Assembly: GCA_040755215.1 (NCBI GenBank)
Contig: JBFMBG010000118.1
Location: forward strand, 1 to 6,578
DNA: 6,578 nucleotides
From: JAIMBK01 sp040755215
GTDB taxonomy: Bacteria > Bacillota > Desulfotomaculia > Desulfotomaculales > Nap2-2B
Reading direction: 5' to 3'
The number at the start of each line of letters is the position of its first letter. Position 1 is the stretch's first letter. Positions 6,381-6,578 of this stretch are shown one piece after another. A program made the position numbers and the translations under genes. The notes beneath the pieces are model-generated. The model worked only from the letters and a program-made list of their open reading frames with translations, had not been told where the DNA came from and made no database searches.

Positions 6381-6408
6381 GCGACTGGCGTCCGACGACC
6401 GACGACTG
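6381..6408 (+). repeat. Period-7 degenerate tandem repeat
   Basis: Four consecutive seven-base units fit the consensus [ag]cg[at]c[ct]g, with neighbouring units matching at 5, 5 and 6 of 7 positions. The run ends two bases before the AGGAGG of the SDR gene. It therefore lies in that gene's leader, or at the edge of a small dispersed element. Confidence 0.5.
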
Positions 6409-6410
6409 AA

Positions 6411-6427
6411 AGGAGGCGGGGTTTTTG
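6411..6427 (+). promoter_or_regulatory. Ribosome binding site and TTG start of the SDR gene
   Basis: A full AGGAGG (6411-6416) stands eight bases before TTG 6425. The reading frame from this TTG enters the SDR glycine motif after nine residues. No ATG or GTG with a comparable signal is available, so TTG is the likely start. Confidence 0.75.
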
Positions 6428-6578
6428 TTAAGTGGTAAGACAGCCATTATTACCGGCGCCCGGCAGGGCATCGGCGAAGCGGTGGCGCTGGCTTTCGCCC
6501 GGGCGGGGGCCGACTTAATGCTGGTGAGCCGCCGGATCAAAGAAGACGACGCGGTGGTGGCCGGCTGCCGGGAAGCCG
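6425..6578 (+). CDS. Short-chain dehydrogenase/reductase (FabG-like), 3' truncated
   Basis: The first 51 codons of an NAD(P)-dependent SDR. The N-terminus shows the beta strand KTAIIT followed by TGARQGIG (residues 10-17), the classical TGxxxGIG cofactor motif. A helix, AVALAFARAGADLML, follows, then the second strand ending in VSRR. An Arg pair after the second strand often goes with NADP(H) preference, but this cannot be settled here. The catalytic Ser-Tyr-Lys lies beyond the window, so the substrate is unknown. The best guess is a 3-oxoacyl-type or 3-hydroxyacyl-CoA reductase/dehydrogenase. It follows the Hdr cluster after a 196-bp gap and so may be a separate unit. Its sequence looks more GC-rich than the upstream genes. 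Confidence 0.88.
   Translation, partial: MLSGKTAIITGARQGIGEAVALAFARAGADLMLVSRRIKEDDAVVAGCREA

Larger units (their letters stand above)
6229..6424 (+). other. Intergenic gap between mvhD and the SDR gene
   Basis: No gene is supported in these 196 bases. No rho-independent terminator is visible: the inverted repeats present lack a following T run. The gap holds two short degenerate tandem repeats (6245-6268 and 6381-6408), a long-range inverted repeat (6295-6301 with 6348-6354), and an AT-rich patch, GATAAATTTTTATT, at 6364-6377. A weak sigma-A-like pairing can be imagined, TGGTCA (6340-6345) with GATAAA (6364-6369) at 18 bases. It is too poor to call a promoter. The gap is the first break in the tight gene spacing and may mark the end of the operon. 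Confidence 0.5.

Overview
The window is the inside of a gene cluster from a strictly anaerobic bacterium. All genes are on the + strand. They encode a soluble, iron-sulfur-rich, flavin-containing electron-transfer complex of the heterodisulfide reductase (Hdr) type. The most notable point is that two neighbouring genes, hdrA and mvhD, each carry an in-frame TGA. At both sites the conserved family sequence continues uninterrupted through the TGA, which stands where relatives have cysteine (C-x2-U in place of C-x2-C). Each TGA is followed at a suitable distance by a hairpin that fits the bacterial SECIS description. Both are therefore read as selenocysteine (Sec). Conventional gene calling would split hdrA into two pieces and start mvhD too late.

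Layout: positions 1-203 hold the C-terminus of a 4Fe-4S electron-transfer protein. 222-1373 is an HdrC-HdrB fusion (two 4Fe-4S clusters followed by two CCG domains). 1392-2189 is fdhD, a sulfurtransferase for Mo/W-bis-pterin enzymes. 2243-5341 is a 1032-residue tandem HdrA selenoprotein. 5401-6228 is a 275-residue MvhD selenoprotein with a fused C-terminal two-cluster ferredoxin. 6229-6424 is an intergenic gap with short degenerate tandem repeats. 6425-6578 is the start of a short-chain dehydrogenase (SDR) gene. The first five genes are 18-59 bp apart and probably form one operon that begins upstream of the window.

How the genes may work together: the MvhD-type subunit normally passes electrons from an oxidoreductase to HdrA. 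HdrA holds FAD and can split electrons between a high- and a low-potential acceptor. The HdrCB-type subunit is the other electron terminal. The order Fe-S protein, HdrCB, tandem HdrA, MvhD matches the order of BamC-D-E-F in class II (tungsten) benzoyl-CoA reductase clusters, but here fdhD sits in the middle. The catalytic subunit, either a BamB/aldehyde:ferredoxin oxidoreductase-like tungsten enzyme or a formate dehydrogenase, would lie upstream and is not visible. The substrate therefore cannot be decided from this window.

Organism: SECIS-like hairpins inside the reading frame directly after the UGA are a bacterial trait; archaeal SECIS elements lie in untranslated regions. Strong AGGAGG/GAGGTGATC ribosome binding sites and GTG/TTG starts fit a Gram-positive anaerobe of the Desulfotomaculum/Pelotomaculum/Moorella kind. 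A deltaproteobacterium is not excluded. This assignment is inference.
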